This document shows positions 39,403 to 51,402 of a stretch of 64,000 bases of DNA, piece after piece. The stretch lies in contig OX467091.1 of the NCBI GenBank assembly GCA_950106755.1, forward strand, positions 23,143,538 through 23,207,537. Direction: 5' to 3'. Every line of letters begins with the position of its first letter. Position 1 is the first letter of the stretch. The stretch comes from Climacium dendroides. Lineage: Eukaryota; Streptophyta; Bryopsida; Hypnales; Climaciaceae. Made by a program: the position numbers and the translations under genes. The notes beneath the pieces were generated by a model. That model was not told the DNA's origin. It did not search any database and worked only from the letters and a program-made list of their open reading frames with translations.

Positions 39403-41775
39403 ACTCAAAACAAGATATTGATGGCAAATGGTTGGGTTGCATTGGTATATTATTCAATGGAGCCCTTGGCTTTTTGGCAAACCATTTTCCTTAGTCATTT
39501 GCTGATTTGTATGATTGATCCTAGAACTAGCAAAAAAGTTGAGCATAATGTGTATGTGTTGCCACTATCTCCATACTGAAGTATAAATTAATGATATATG
39601 GATGAATTCTATTGATGACGACTTCAGAGAAAGAAAGGCAATTTCTTTGAATGCTATTGAATGTTATCGTAGTCATTCTTGGGTCACAGAAAACAATGCC
39701 AATGCCTAGATAAAACAATCCAACCAAAAAGCTAAACCTTAGATAAAACCTGCCTAGGATAGAGCCAACATAATATTCAATAGCAATGAGAAGGACTGCC
39801 CTCCCTTAGATGGAATGGTGTAGAATATTTCACACCATTTCATCCCCTAGATGATATGGTGTAGAATATTTCACACTAGCATCAATAGCTAAGAGGACAC
39901 ATATCACATTGTGTCAAAAAACTCATTTCAATAGGCGTTGGGGTCACAAGTACACACTGACTAGGACTCCTAACGTAGTACAACCTCCTAAACCTCATAG
40001 TGTAACAAGTAAACAAAAATGATTTTTAAATATAAAATAATTCTTTATTTCTAAAAAATAAAAGATCTAATTAACATCAAGTTACACATTTCCAATAAAT
40101 ATTTCAAGTTCATGAGGTTTATGCTTCAAAAGTTATAGAGGATGACAAAAGGTAGCTTAATTGTGACAAGAAATAGAATTGGTCTTTCTTGCAATGACCT
40201 ATAGATGTAATGCCACAATCTGGTTACCCGGTATAGAAGCTTACTTAGTTAATTCTCCATGTGAATGTTTTTTGTGGATGAGGCCTCCACAAAGGAAAAA
40301 GTAGCCCTTGTGAATGTTATGAAAAGATACATGAACCCGTACTCCTACAGTAAACTCAAATAGCAAATGAGCATAGTTACTATAATTAATCGTAAAGGTT
40401 GTCTCTAATTGTAATGGTGGTGTCAGAGGAAGGTTTCACTAAGATTAGTACAAAAGAAACACATCAAGCCCTAGTTGGGATGCTCTAAAGAATTCCATCT
40501 TGATTTTTTTTCTCAAACCCAGACACCTAGTCATGCATTGCACTCACTTTACAATTATTAATTCTACTAAAATTATAAAACAATGTTGGAGGGAGAACTA
40601 TAGGTTATCCTACAAGAAGTTCCTATTTGCATAAATTATGTCATTAAAAAAAACCACAAGTCTTCTTGTGATTGGTTTGTAATAGTTCATTGTTAGCTAG
40701 TGTCTTTAGAAAAATAACCAGTGGAAGTATGATAATGGAGAATCCAAAATTGGACAAAAAAATTGGTAGGACTAGTATCCAACCAATGTGAAGAAAGAAA
40801 GTGGATATGTAGCTACCACTTTAATGAAATTGTTAAATTCTAGTTGCTTGCCATTTCAAATCCAAGGCTAATATCCAAGTTATTACGGGTGGATATGTTC
40901 TTGGACAAGGCAAATATTGTTTTAGGGTTGGTCATTGAGGGGCTTGGAGTGCTTGGACATGATAAAGGCAAGTATCACTTTAGCAACTCAGTCTTTCCTC
41001 TATCATCTGCATTTGCCCAATATAATGAAATTTGGAGTTTTAGTTTCAAAATCAACATATCTTTAAAGGAGGAGGATTGCATATAACCTTTGCAATTTTG
41101 AAGTTGAAGGAAAGTTTCCAATAAGAATTTGATATTAGAAGAAATGAACCAAGAGATTTTTAAAAAGAGAAGATGCAATTGGTGTCTTTGGAAAAACCCA
41201 TTTTTTTCTACAAAGAAGAGGTAGATTATTAGGGTAGCTCCAAAAGCTTCACAAATGGTATTGTAAAACATTATTATTAATATTGAATCTTATTGGCAAG
41301 TAAAAAAATATTCTAATGCACTTTAACACACATTATTTGGACATCATATGAATAAATCATGAAATTTCAAAGTATTGTCTATAGGTATACCAAAATTGAC
41401 AGTAAACTCTCCTAGGTTCTCATGTATTAATTGTAATTGTGTTTATCTTGTCTAATGGTTATCTAAGTTTTATTGAATAGAGTTTTGGGAACATAGGTTT
41501 TCTCCCAATTTTAGTGTATGACATGCAAAATCTCTCAACGGTAATTTTCTAAAAGTATATTATGAGCTCAAATTAGATTGAAACTTTGATTTTTTTTAGT
41601 AGTGAACACAAGATATACCAAAATAGTTGTAACCTTCTATTGTTGGTTGAATTAATATGATTTCCAATCAACCTCATTCCTTGCAATAAAAACTCTTTTA
41701 AAATATACACTTTGTGCTATATAAATCATACTTAATCCTATATAAATCATGCATGCTTGCAAAGTTTGTTGGTTG
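39403..41775. other. Intergenic repeats
   Basis: 39.4-39.7 kb matches the DNA right of the 22.33 kb MITE, so the two loci share more than the MITE. GGTGTAGAATATTTCACAC occurs twice near 39.81-39.87 kb. No gene; the frames at 40.8-41.3 kb resemble nothing known. Confidence 0.5.
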
Positions 41776-42102
41776 AAGGTAGGAGGTCCATAAATCATCC
41801 ACCTAAAGGCTGAAACTGAATTTGGTGGAGGTGAAGCTTCTTGAAATATTTTTCAGTGAATTTTCCTTAAAAAACAAGTGCAAATGGCATATAACCCAAG
41901 TTGTTTCATATTTTTGGAGTTTTGTGAAATTAGTTATGAAATTTTGAAGCTGAAATGACTTAGAGCTCTAGAAACGCCCAATTCCTAAAATGTACACCAT
42001 TTGTACATTGCTGATGGCTTTGAAAAAGTAACACGTATAGATATTGTACATTTGAAAAAGTGAACAATTTTAGAACCCTTGCACTTTTAGAACCTCCTAC
42101 TT
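41776..42102. mobile_element. AGGTAG-end MITE a (327 bp)
   Basis: Left end AAGGTAGGAGGTCCATAAA; complemented right end AAGTAGGAGGTTCTAAA. TA follows on the right. Non-coding. Confidence 0.65.
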
Positions 42103-42164
42103 TATCCCTTATCAATTAGCTACACTTACATGTAAAAGGTGGGCAAATGATTTGACTAATACTA

Positions 42165-42528
42165 AGGTAGAACTGCCCATTACCACATAGATTTGCTATT
42201 TAGGTACTTTGGAGAAGCTATTTGTTAGCTCTTATACTTTTCAAAGATTGCAAAGTTTGAGAGAAGTTCATTGCAACAAGAATGAAGACATTCTAACAAG
42301 AATTAAAGCATGATTTTTCAAAGCAAAAATATTAAACTTTGAATAGACCCTTAATGAAGCATGAGAAGACCCTTATTAAAGTGTGGACTGATGTGTTCGC
42401 TCCCCAAGTGCATTGCCATCATGATAAAGGGCTGTAAAGATAGTGGTAATAGATGGGCCAATGATGCAATTGGGAGGATCCTGTAGGTGGCATAATTGAA
42501 TGGATGGCGGTATTAGGTAGTTCTACCT
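42165..42528. mobile_element. AGGTAG-end MITE b (364 bp)
   Basis: Left AGGTAGAACTGCCCATTACC; complemented right AGGTAGAACTACCTAATACC. Flanked by TA on both sides (42163-42164 and 42529-42530). Non-coding. Confidence 0.85.
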
Positions 42529-44080
42529 TATTGTATTTGATTAACTTTACAAGCATAGAAAAGTATAGCATAAGCCACTCTACTTTGTGCTTTATCTTAT
42601 TGATTGTTAAAGGTACATTGAATTTAGAAGATATTGAATTTGATTCAAGAAATTTGAAGATTTTTAGAATCTACAAATTCCATAAATCTTTGAAATTAGG
42701 TAGATTATTAAAACTTTAAAAACATTTAAATAAGAAAGATTTGGTGAACTTCAAAAATCTATAAATCAAATACAATGACTTTCAAAATATTTTTCATATT
42801 TACAATAATTGCCATAGCTAATTGATCAATTAGAGATTTTCAACAAACTTTGAACATGTTGTATTGTGGTACAAGTAATACACTTGCACTTCAAACAAAA
42901 ATTTAAAAAATATTTGATTTTCACGAATTTCATGAAATTTTATAAGTAAAAAAACTTTTAATACAAGCAAAGAAATTTCAACTTTATTTAGTAAGTAGAA
43001 TGGCAATTTTTTTTATAAGAGTTTCAAGAATTCTGAAGTTTTATTGAATGAAATATTATTGACTAAAATGTGATTCCAATTTTTTATGATCTTTAGTAAA
43101 CTTTTTACTCATATTGATTATGTATACCAAACATTTGATTTAGAAGGTTAGAAGGTGAGATTGAGGGACATTAGAAGGGCTTGGGAGGGCCGTTTCAGGC
43201 CTGGTTCCCAAATTGGGAGCATACCAAAATATTTAAATGGTAATAAAAGGTTTAAATTTTTTTAAATATTATTAGAATTTTTTTTCAAAAAAATTATGAA
43301 AACTAATCTACATTCTTTATTAAGGTACTTGACATCTTTAAATAATACCCTCAAAAAAACATAAATTTCCTACTCCAAAATAACATGCCAAAATGCCTTA
43401 AAGTCTCATTTCCCTTATTTAATCCTCAAAATCCCCCTTTAGATATCAAGGCTTTTCAAATATATTTTCTAAAATTGGAGACAAAATGTTGCATTTTACA
43501 CAAAGAGAACTAAAATAATCCTCTTGTAGTTTAATGATGTCTTTTGAATACATAATGAGGGAGAGGTTAAAGTTAGTGATGTCTTTTGAATACATAATGA
43601 AGCAAAGGTTACAAGTGACAATTAAACCTAATTTAAATATTTTTTTTAATTCCCACCCATCCCTCCAATCCAAACCCTAATCCTAATTCTAACTTTAATC
43701 ACCACTTCCATTATAATTTCAGATTGATATGGGATATGCAATCAATATGGGATATTGCCATATTGTCATATTTGTATTATGTATTGGTATACATCTTCCA
43801 TACCACATTCATATTTGTATTTGTATCCGTACCCCATATCAACGGCTTGGGGATTGGTTTCAGTTTTTTTTGGTGAGTAGATCAATGGTTTGCAATTTTC
43901 GAGAATCGAAAATGGGGGAAAATAATCAAAACATGTTGTTCGCATCTTTTCACCAAATAGTGAGTTGTATATAGAGTTGATTATTTGATTACCCCACACA
44001 TACTATACTTACTTCCAACCAATCATACAAGTCTCTTAGTATGCAAAAAAATCTCCATCATATACTTAGCCAACATACTA
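42529..44080. other. Intergenic, including GTATCC-rich family copy 3
   Basis: At about 43.66-43.86 kb: C-rich lead with CCAAACCCTAATCC, ATATGGGATAT twice, then GTATTTGTATCCGTACC, then ATCAACGG. A 45-bp word containing GATGTCTTTTGAATACATAATGA is repeated near 43.54 and 43.58 kb. No gene. Confidence 0.55.
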
Positions 44081-44915
44081 TAGTAGAAACACCTATAACC
44101 AACCCAATAAACAATTGTGGACATGATTTCTAGTAGTTCAAGGCGAAGCAAATATTTTCTAAGGTGCAAAGATAGAAATGGCGTGGATTGCCAAAATTTT
44201 GGTGATTTTATTGCTTGAACTAAAATTACTATGAATTTTGAAAGGCAAAAGTTGGTCTAGACTTATGTCCAATGTTTAAAGTAATCTAATTTTGATCTTA
44301 TAAGAACTACTTTTCCACTTATTACTTCCTACTTTCTTGCTCACTATTTTAAGACATGTGTCATGACTTTACTAGTCCTAACCTTGAAAATGAGGAAAAA
44401 ACACATTCCAAGCTTGGGTTGGAAATAACTGAAGTTGAGGCATTAGTAACCAATTATTCAAGCAATTTTGGAGCAAAGAGCTTGTCGTACAAGGTGGTAG
44501 AAAAAAATTCATGTAAGAAAATAGGAAATATGGGGATAGCAGAATTTTCGGAATTTTATTCCACAAATTGAAATTACTATGAATTTCGGAAGCCAAAAAG
44601 TGCACTTCACCAGTAGTCAATGTCGAAAGTCTTCCAATTTCTGATCATTCAAGAACCACTTTCCCACACAATACTTCCTACTTTCTTGTTCACTACTTTA
44701 GAACATGTGTCATAATCTTACTAGTCTCGACCTTATAAAAAAAACCAAAAAAAACCCAGATTCCACGCTTCAATTGGAACTCTATTCCAGCCTTTCTTGG
44801 AAGTACTGCACTTCTACCGGTTGGGTATTGGGCGTGGTTGACAATTGGTTGCCTCAACCTTACCACCCTACAAGTTGAGTATGGGTCTCCAATCCAAAAA
44901 TGGGCGGTCCTATCT
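44081..44915. mobile_element. AGGTAG-end element c (~835 bp) with internal duplication
   Basis: The left end TAGTAGAAACACCTATAACC and complemented right end AGATAGGACCGCCCA are diverged versions of the same terminus, with TA on each side. Inside, a ~347-bp unit is duplicated: AAATTACTATGAATTT at 44223 and 44571, each followed by ACTTCCTACTTTCTTG and ACATGTGTCAT. Non-coding. Confidence 0.6.
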
Positions 44916-45371
44916 TATTTGTGAAACAAAAAATAGTATTGTGTAGAGTAGCCAAGTAAACTCCAACAAAAATAGGCAATTTTGACCGTTACAAAGAGAA
45001 TCTTCAAGTGGATCCAAGTATTAATTACACACTTTTAATCCAAAATTTACTGGCATTTGTACGGTTCTTAAAAAAAATTTTATGTACAAATGTTTTTATG
45101 TGTAGGTGACATGATGTTTTTATGTATAGGTGACATGATAGGCTACCGATTCTACAAGTGAAGCTAGGGTGGGTTCACGGCGCGTGGCCCTGGCATGACG
45201 GAGAAGTGAAGCAGATGGTGACGTCATTGAATGCGTCAGGAATGATGACGTCAATGAAATTTAGCGGGTGACTTTCCGGAGCCCGGCAAGCACTCGAGCA
45301 TGACCAGGGGGCCACAGTGCACAACTGTAAAAGACCACTGGATTCTTTTCCTCCCAGTTTTCTAATAATTA

Positions 45372-45643
45372 AGGTAGGTACACCCAAATGTGCCACTGAC
45401 CTTAAACTGCCATCTATACTGAATGTACATCTCCAAAATCAGTTCTGTACCTATGTGGAAGAAACGCTTTCAAAACCAAACTTTGTTCCCTAATAACTTT
45501 TGCATACAGTATCCCAATGCCACGTTCTCTGGTGCGTTGGAACCTCCTTTCACTTGCCAACAAGAACATATGAAAATTTGACTAGTCTAATAATAGAAAA
45601 TAGGCTCGGTAGCAAAAAGTGGCGGTTTTGGGTGTACCTACCT
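45372..45643. mobile_element. AGGTAG-end MITE d (272 bp)
   Basis: The ends are inverted: AGGTAGGTACACCCAAA on both, then GCCACT on both. Flanked by TA (45370-45371 and 45644-45645). A diverged copy lies at about 23.27-23.59 kb. Confidence 0.9.
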
Positions 45644-45778
45644 TAAGTAAGTAGCAAGGAGTGCTACAGGAGGAGAGCATTTGGGGAAAGAACAATAAAA
45701 AGAAAAGGGTGGAGCCCGATGAGGAGGCGCTTTTTCCCGAAACGCACATCGACGAGAGGCATTGGGCAATGTAAACTA

Positions 45779-46215
45779 AGGTAGAACCACCTATAGTCGA
45801 CCAATTAAGGTATTGTAGACATGATTTGGAGTGCTGTGAGGCAAGAAGAAAATTTTCATAATTGCAGACATAAAAATGAGGAAGATTGCCAAAATTTTGA
45901 TAATTTTTCACTTTGATATGAAATTACTAGGAATTATAGAAGGTGCTAGAGGGCCTGGACCCATGTCCAAACTATAGAGTCACACAAAATCACTCAATCA
46001 GAGAGACTTTTTTATATTAACTTAGGCATAAAAACGAGGCACATGTGTCATACAATTTGGTAATGAGAATGCCATGTGTCATGTCATCCAATTGAGAAGC
46101 TTTATTAGACCATTCTCCTCCCAAAAAAATCTGAAATGAATGTCAACCTCTGCCACATTTCTCCCACTCTACTGGTTGGTGATGAGGTATTGGTTAGTAA
46201 TAGGTGGTTCTACCT
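45779..46215. mobile_element. AGGTAG-end MITE e (437 bp)
   Basis: Both ends carry AGGTAGAACCACCTAT, followed a few bases on by ACCAAT. TA on both sides (45777-45778 and 46216-46217). The interior shares AAATTACTA..AATT and CATGTCCAA-type words with element c. Non-coding. Confidence 0.9.
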
Positions 46216-46217
46216 TA

Positions 46218-48503
46218 CTGCTAGGAAATTGCAATTGGATGAAGAGAACCGATCTAAAATGAAGGTCATGAATGAAGAATGCGTAAACCATGATCACATA
46301 TGGGGCAAGGCATGGGTCTTGGTCTCTACGCAAGGTTTGTGTGATCAGGGCATGTAAAATTTTTCAATGCATAGAACTTTGACTTTGCAACCTAAATGTA
46401 AGCTAGGCAAATTTTATTCACCAAAGAATAATAGAAGTGGATTTAGCATATTGAAACATTCTAAATCATACTACTAAAATCATAAGTCCCTCTGTAATAT
46501 CACAAATGTTACCATTAATACTAGGGGCTTGTGCTTGCTATGCTATGCATTCATTGTATCACATATTAGTAAAAATTTGATATATTTGAATAGAATGTAT
46601 GATAATGATTTCGATAAGTCTTTAAAATAATTATTTTAAATATTTTGTAAACATATTTTCAATCATGCATACATAGAAATCATATTTTCACACAATGTGA
46701 TATTACTGAAATAGAGTAACAGTTCACAATCACCTCTGTAATATCACTTTTTACAAAGGGTGGTATTATAGCAATAATATAGTTGTTACAATTGAGGTGA
46801 TATTAAAGAGGATCAATATGGTGATATTATAAAGGTAGCAATTCCATTGCTTTTCTTGGCTTTATACTTTTTTTGCATTTCTATGATTTTGTGCTTTTGT
46901 GAGCTTTGAACTTCTGATTTCAATTTTCTATTGCTACTACCAAATGATTTGAGAAATTTATTAGATTGAACCAATTTTGGATTTCACAACAATTAAATTG
47001 TTTACGAAGCTTTTGAGATTTACAAGTTTTTCCTTTAAATTCTTCTATTTGAGTTGCCATTGTTTTTAACAATTGAGTCAAATTTCTAATGTATTCTAAT
47101 GTATGTGTATCTTTTATCATATTCAACATTGCATGTATTTCATTCATCATTCATTAAATTTCTATTGTTCATTTCAAATATATGCTTATTTTATTAATAA
47201 AATTATATGAAGATTTTAACAATTTTTATTTGAAGATTTATTGAAATTCTTGCTCTGCATTCTATCTAATACATAAAATTCTAATAATATTCTAATAGTG
47301 AATGCATTGCATAGCAAGCGCCAACCACTAGTAATTCCTAAAGACATTACTTATCAAAGATTCACTTGAAACCAAGTTTAAGAGGTCTCGCATGTTGTTG
47401 AAGGCCTAAAAATAAGCACAAAATTTTTGGATTTGGAAATTGGAAAGTAAAAATAGACTCCACTTTAGAAGCAAGCTAATAGACCCAAAAGATAGAGGCC
47501 TTAGCAAATCATGAGCATGATGCTGAAATTTTATTGTCCCATTTTATGAATTTCTTATTTAGATATGATATGCTCAAGTCTCTATATTTATATCCTTTAG
47601 TTTACTTTTAATAGAGATTGTTTTGGTTGTCTAAAGCCCAAATCTAAACACTCTTGTGTCTATTTAGAATGATTTTTGGTGCACTTCCGATGAATATAAT
47701 CTCAAGTTATAATTACATATCAATCATTCAAAATGTGTGTAAATAGCTTAATCAATTTGTATGTGCATTAAAGATGTCCTCATAATGTGCATTGACCATG
47801 CCCCTTGCTCTAAGATAACAACGCTTGAAACTATTTAAGTAGAATTTCAACATGATATGGTTTTTTACAATTTGAATTGTCAAAAATTTTGATTGGTCTT
47901 TGTGACAATCAAACAGAGTCTTCTTAGAATGCATTTTTTGGCACCGTATAAATAAACTATGAATTTTCAAAGTGTTCAACATTGGCATACCAAAAAGTTG
48001 ACCCTAGGTTCTCATGTATAGAGGACTGTGTACATTATAAGCAAAATATGTAGTAGGTGGCTTTAGATACATTTCACAATTAGGTGTAGTTAACTTACAC
48101 AATGTAAATATGTACATTACGCACAATTCAAAATGTCCAAAATGTCTTTTAAGTTCCCCTAAAATTCAAAAGCTTTTCAAAGTAGAACCTTAAAAGAAGG
48201 GAGAAAAAAAATTTGGACCTTCTTTTTAATTTAAGGAAAGAAAGTAATGTGTCCCAATAAATTATTTGTCTTGCACATTTACAATCCTACATTCTTTTGG
48301 TAGATTTGTTAGAGATGGGAAACCAAACTTGGCATGTGGAAGACCATATCTCTAATTCCTTACCAAAAAAATGATGGGACATGGTTCACATGTAGAAATG
48401 GAGAAGGCTCTAATGTCAAATTAGTCATACTCAAACAAAAATGGTGTGATCTGGAGGCTCTGTCCTAAGTAAACAACTCCCGATCAAACCCTAACTGTAT
48501 TGT
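46218..48503. other. Intergenic DNA
   Basis: No gene. Around 46.49-46.83 kb the word GTAATATCAC recurs, partly inverted (GTGATATTA), suggesting an eroded inverted repeat. 47.93-48.02 kb resembles 41.34-41.43 kb (TGAATTTTCAAAGT, then ATACCAAAA, TTGAC, then CTAGGTTCTCATGTAT). Confidence 0.5.
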
Positions 48504-48840
48504 ACACACTACAACAATGGCAGTGTTTTATGACTGCAAAATTATAACTGAGGATGACTAGCGACTGCTTGCAGTCATATTCTTGAAGGCCAACACTTTG
48601 GGGAGAAATATGACTGCAAAATATGACTGCCAGTTATTTTTATGCCTTGTACTTCACAAGCGTATACTATACGGCCATTAGGAATACCAAAGTACTTGAT
48701 AGGGAATGTAGGGAACATGTTTGGAAACATTGAGTCATATTATCACTAATATTTTCATATAATAGTGATTTTTTTTTGAGGGGGCAATTCAAGAAAAATT
48801 TGGGCAATTCCAAAAAAATATAGAGAAGCCATTGTTTAAA

Positions 48841-48990
48841 ATTTTGAAATCCTAGTCACCTATTTTTTTGGATTTTGAATCCTAGTCACTATTTTTTTAG
48901 GGTTTTGATACCCTAGCCGTCATTTTTTTAGGGTTTTGAAACCCTAGCCGCCACTTTTTAGGGTTTTGAAACCCTAGCCGTCATTTCTTG
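48841..48990. repeat. ~30-bp tandem repeat with telobox words
   Basis: About five units of AGGGTTTTGAAACCCTAGCC plus a CAT/T-run. Each of the later units contains AAACCCTAG, a telobox-like motif, and its near-complement AGGGTTTTG. Inside the CACTA element. Confidence 0.88.
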
Positions 48991-49470
48991 TGGCTCTTCT
49001 TCCTTACTTTTTATTGTCTCTTAGCTCTCACTTGTTGTTGCTTTTTGTTGCATCTTAACTCTTGTTTCTTGTTGCTTTCTAGTTCATGCTTCTTGTTTCT
49101 TATTGTTGCATCTAAATTCTTTCTTTCTCTTGCATTTGAACTCTTTCTTCTTCCTAGTTCTTGTTTTTTTGTTTCCTCTTGTTTTGTAGTTCTTGCTTCT
49201 TATTTCTTCTTGTTGCATCTATACTCTCATTTCTTGTTGTTTCTTGTCATGTCTTAGTTGGTGCTTCTTATTTCTTCTTGTATCTTAGTTGTTGCTTTTT
49301 ATTTGTTCTTATGTCTTAATTGTTGCCTCATATTGTGTCTTAGTTGTTGTTTCTTGTTTTGTGTTGCTTCTTGTTTCTTATTGTGTCTTAGTTGTTGCTT
49401 AGTTGTTGCTTCTTATTCCTTATTGCATTTTAACTTTTGACTCTTGTTATCTCTTAGTACTTATATTTTT
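48985..49470. repeat. T/C-rich low-complexity tract in CACTA element
   Basis: Irregular repeats of CTTCTTGTTGC, ATTTCTTCTTGT and TCTTAGTTGTTGC. The long plus-strand open frames here (48988-49440) are Leu/Phe/Cys/Ser-only products of this bias, not membrane proteins. Confidence 0.85.
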
Positions 49471-49770
49471 TTTCTTGTTTCCTCCATCATCAATCTTATT
49501 CTTCCTATCCTAAACTTGAGCTACATATTTTGTATTGATTGTAAATCTTTGAAGGTTAGGCTTTGTTGTTCAATCACTAAAAACTAACCTCTCATTTCTT
49601 TGATTGTATATGCAGACATCAAAAGTTAAAACAAAGACATTGGAAGCTACTTGCAACTTCATGAAGCCAAAAATATAACTTACAAAAGTCATATTCCATA
49701 AAATATGACTGACGAGAGTTGTATTCTACATTACTGCAAAATATGACTCACCTCAATTATATTCCATGTC

Positions 49771-49884
49771 ATCCAAAAATATGACTGACTGTAGTCATAT
49801 TCCACGTCATCCAAAAATATGACTAACCGCAGTCATATTCCACATCATCCAAAAATATGACTGACCATAGTCATATTCCACGTA
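49771..49884. repeat. 38-bp subterminal tandem repeat of CACTA element
   Basis: Three units at exactly 38-bp spacing (ATCCAAAAATATGACT at 49771, 49809, 49847). Each holds ATATGACTG...CAGTCATAT as a short palindrome. Subterminal arrays of this kind are transposase-binding sites in En/Spm elements; that role here is inferred. Confidence 0.88.
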
Positions 49885-50413
49885 GGATTTTTTTGTTTGC
49901 CTGAGTAACTCAAAAAAAAGTCAAGACTCCCCTAGGAAAGTCAAAGTATACGCCATGTTGGCATATTATGGCTAAAAATGGATATTTATACCCCTCGGAA
50001 AATATGACTACCAATATGACTGATGTCTGAAGCGATTGCTTCTAAACGACTGGAGTCAGTCATATTCCGAGTCATCTATAGTGATTTCTGCGTGAGTCAT
50101 ATTTTTTGATTTTACGACTCACTGCAGTCATATTTTGCAGTCATAAAACACTGCTTTTGTTGTAGTGACAAATGAATATCGTTGTAGATAGGATTTGGAA
50201 ACTCAAATTCACAAACCGTAGTTGACGTAAATACATGCTATAGTCTTTGTCCAAAGCACAAAGCCAACAAATTTCAATGGCATCCAAAATTGTATGTTCA
50301 TAAAGTCAGTTCTTAGATACACATTGGTAAATTTTCAGTTAAACTTAGGTGAAATTTAAGAATGGTGTTTGAATATTGTAAGCAAAAGTTAACAAGAGGC
50401 CATAATTCTATTA

Positions 50414-51400
50414 CTCCCTTTGTCCCGAAATGATTGTCTACTAATGGAGTTTTCCAAAACTTAAGACAAATTTTGAGATTATGATAGGGAAATAAATACA
50501 AAGAGGTAGATTTTGTTGCCTCCTTTTTGGTAGTATGTGGATATGCCAATAGTATGTTTGGGGCTTACACTTTGAAGAACATGAAAATTGAAAATTCACC
50601 TTTAGATTTTAAGAGCATGCCCACTTCCATTCAAAATACTAAGCTGGAACTCCACACTTCAGGCCTAAGAGCAAAAATAGTCCACATTATTACTCAAGGC
50701 GTAGATTTCCAAGCACTAAGCTCGCCACATTTTCCATAAGATACTTTAACTTGGAGTGAACAAGGAAAATTTGGACCAAATTTAAAGTCGCCCAATTTTT
50801 GTGCAAGGACCAATTAGAATTGGGAGTAGTTGCAAGGCATAGAGCCAGTTGGAGTCGGAAGAGGTTAGAGGGAGTAGGGGCCAATTGGAGTGGAGAGCAT
50901 TTAATGAGTTGGGAGTTGTGGATCCAACCCATAGTAGAAAGGGCCCAAATCACCAGGCCCTCTTACTTCATAGTGCCCTTGGCCGTCACTTCCTCGGAGG
51001 TATTTGAATGTGCAAAGTGGGTATGCTCTAAAATCACCCACTAGTGGTGGCAAATTTGCCACTAGCTTTGGTTCCTGTGCCAACTTCGATCTACCCTGAA
51101 AGATGAGGGAGGCAATTCCTATAAACCCTAGCAAATGGGGAAGAAGCGTTTGAAAGACTAAAATCAGCCCCATAGCAACACATTGAAGCAAATCAATGAT
51201 AGACATTCATCATCATTAAAAGAGCAATGGTGCAAAACTTTTATAGTGTTGTTGTAGGGTTCCTCTAAGAAGAACTTCCTTCTTCCATCTCATGCAATGA
51301 ACAATGAATAATGTTCCAAAATTTTTGTAATTCACAACAAACAATCATTTATAGACATCTATTTTGGGAATAACAAACAATCATTTTGGAATAGAGAGAA
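50414..51400. mobile_element. Stowaway/mariner-type element, ~987 bp
   Basis: The left end CTCCCTTTGTCCCGAAATGA and complemented right end TTCTCTCTATTCCAAAATGA both continue TTGT. TA on each side (50412-50413 and 51401-51402). The interior at 50.6-51.2 kb is GC-richer than its surroundings, with open frames on both strands (e.g. minus 50901-51206, 101 aa) that I do not recognise. It may hold captured host DNA. Confidence 0.75.
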
Positions 51401-51402
51401 TA

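Larger units (their letters stand above)
48507..50167. mobile_element. CACTA (En/Spm-type) non-autonomous transposon, 1661 bp
   Basis: The left end CACTACAACAATGGCAGTG is matched by the complemented right end CACTACAACAAAAGCAGTG, and both continue TTTTATGACTGCAAAAT. The 3-bp direct repeat ACA flanks both sides (48504-48506 and 50168-50170). CACTA termini, a 3-bp target and subterminal repeats (ATATGACTG/CAGTCATAT) define the CACTA superfamily. No transposase domain: the interior is tandem repeats and T-rich sequence, so movement would need a transposase in trans. Near-identical ends suggest recent activity. Confidence 0.95.

Noticed and set aside
48988..49440. Two long plus-strand frames rich in Leu, Phe, Cys and Ser that look like membrane proteins
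   Set aside because: They are translations of a CTTCTTGTTGC-type low-complexity tract inside the CACTA element; no domain, and other frames are equally biased.
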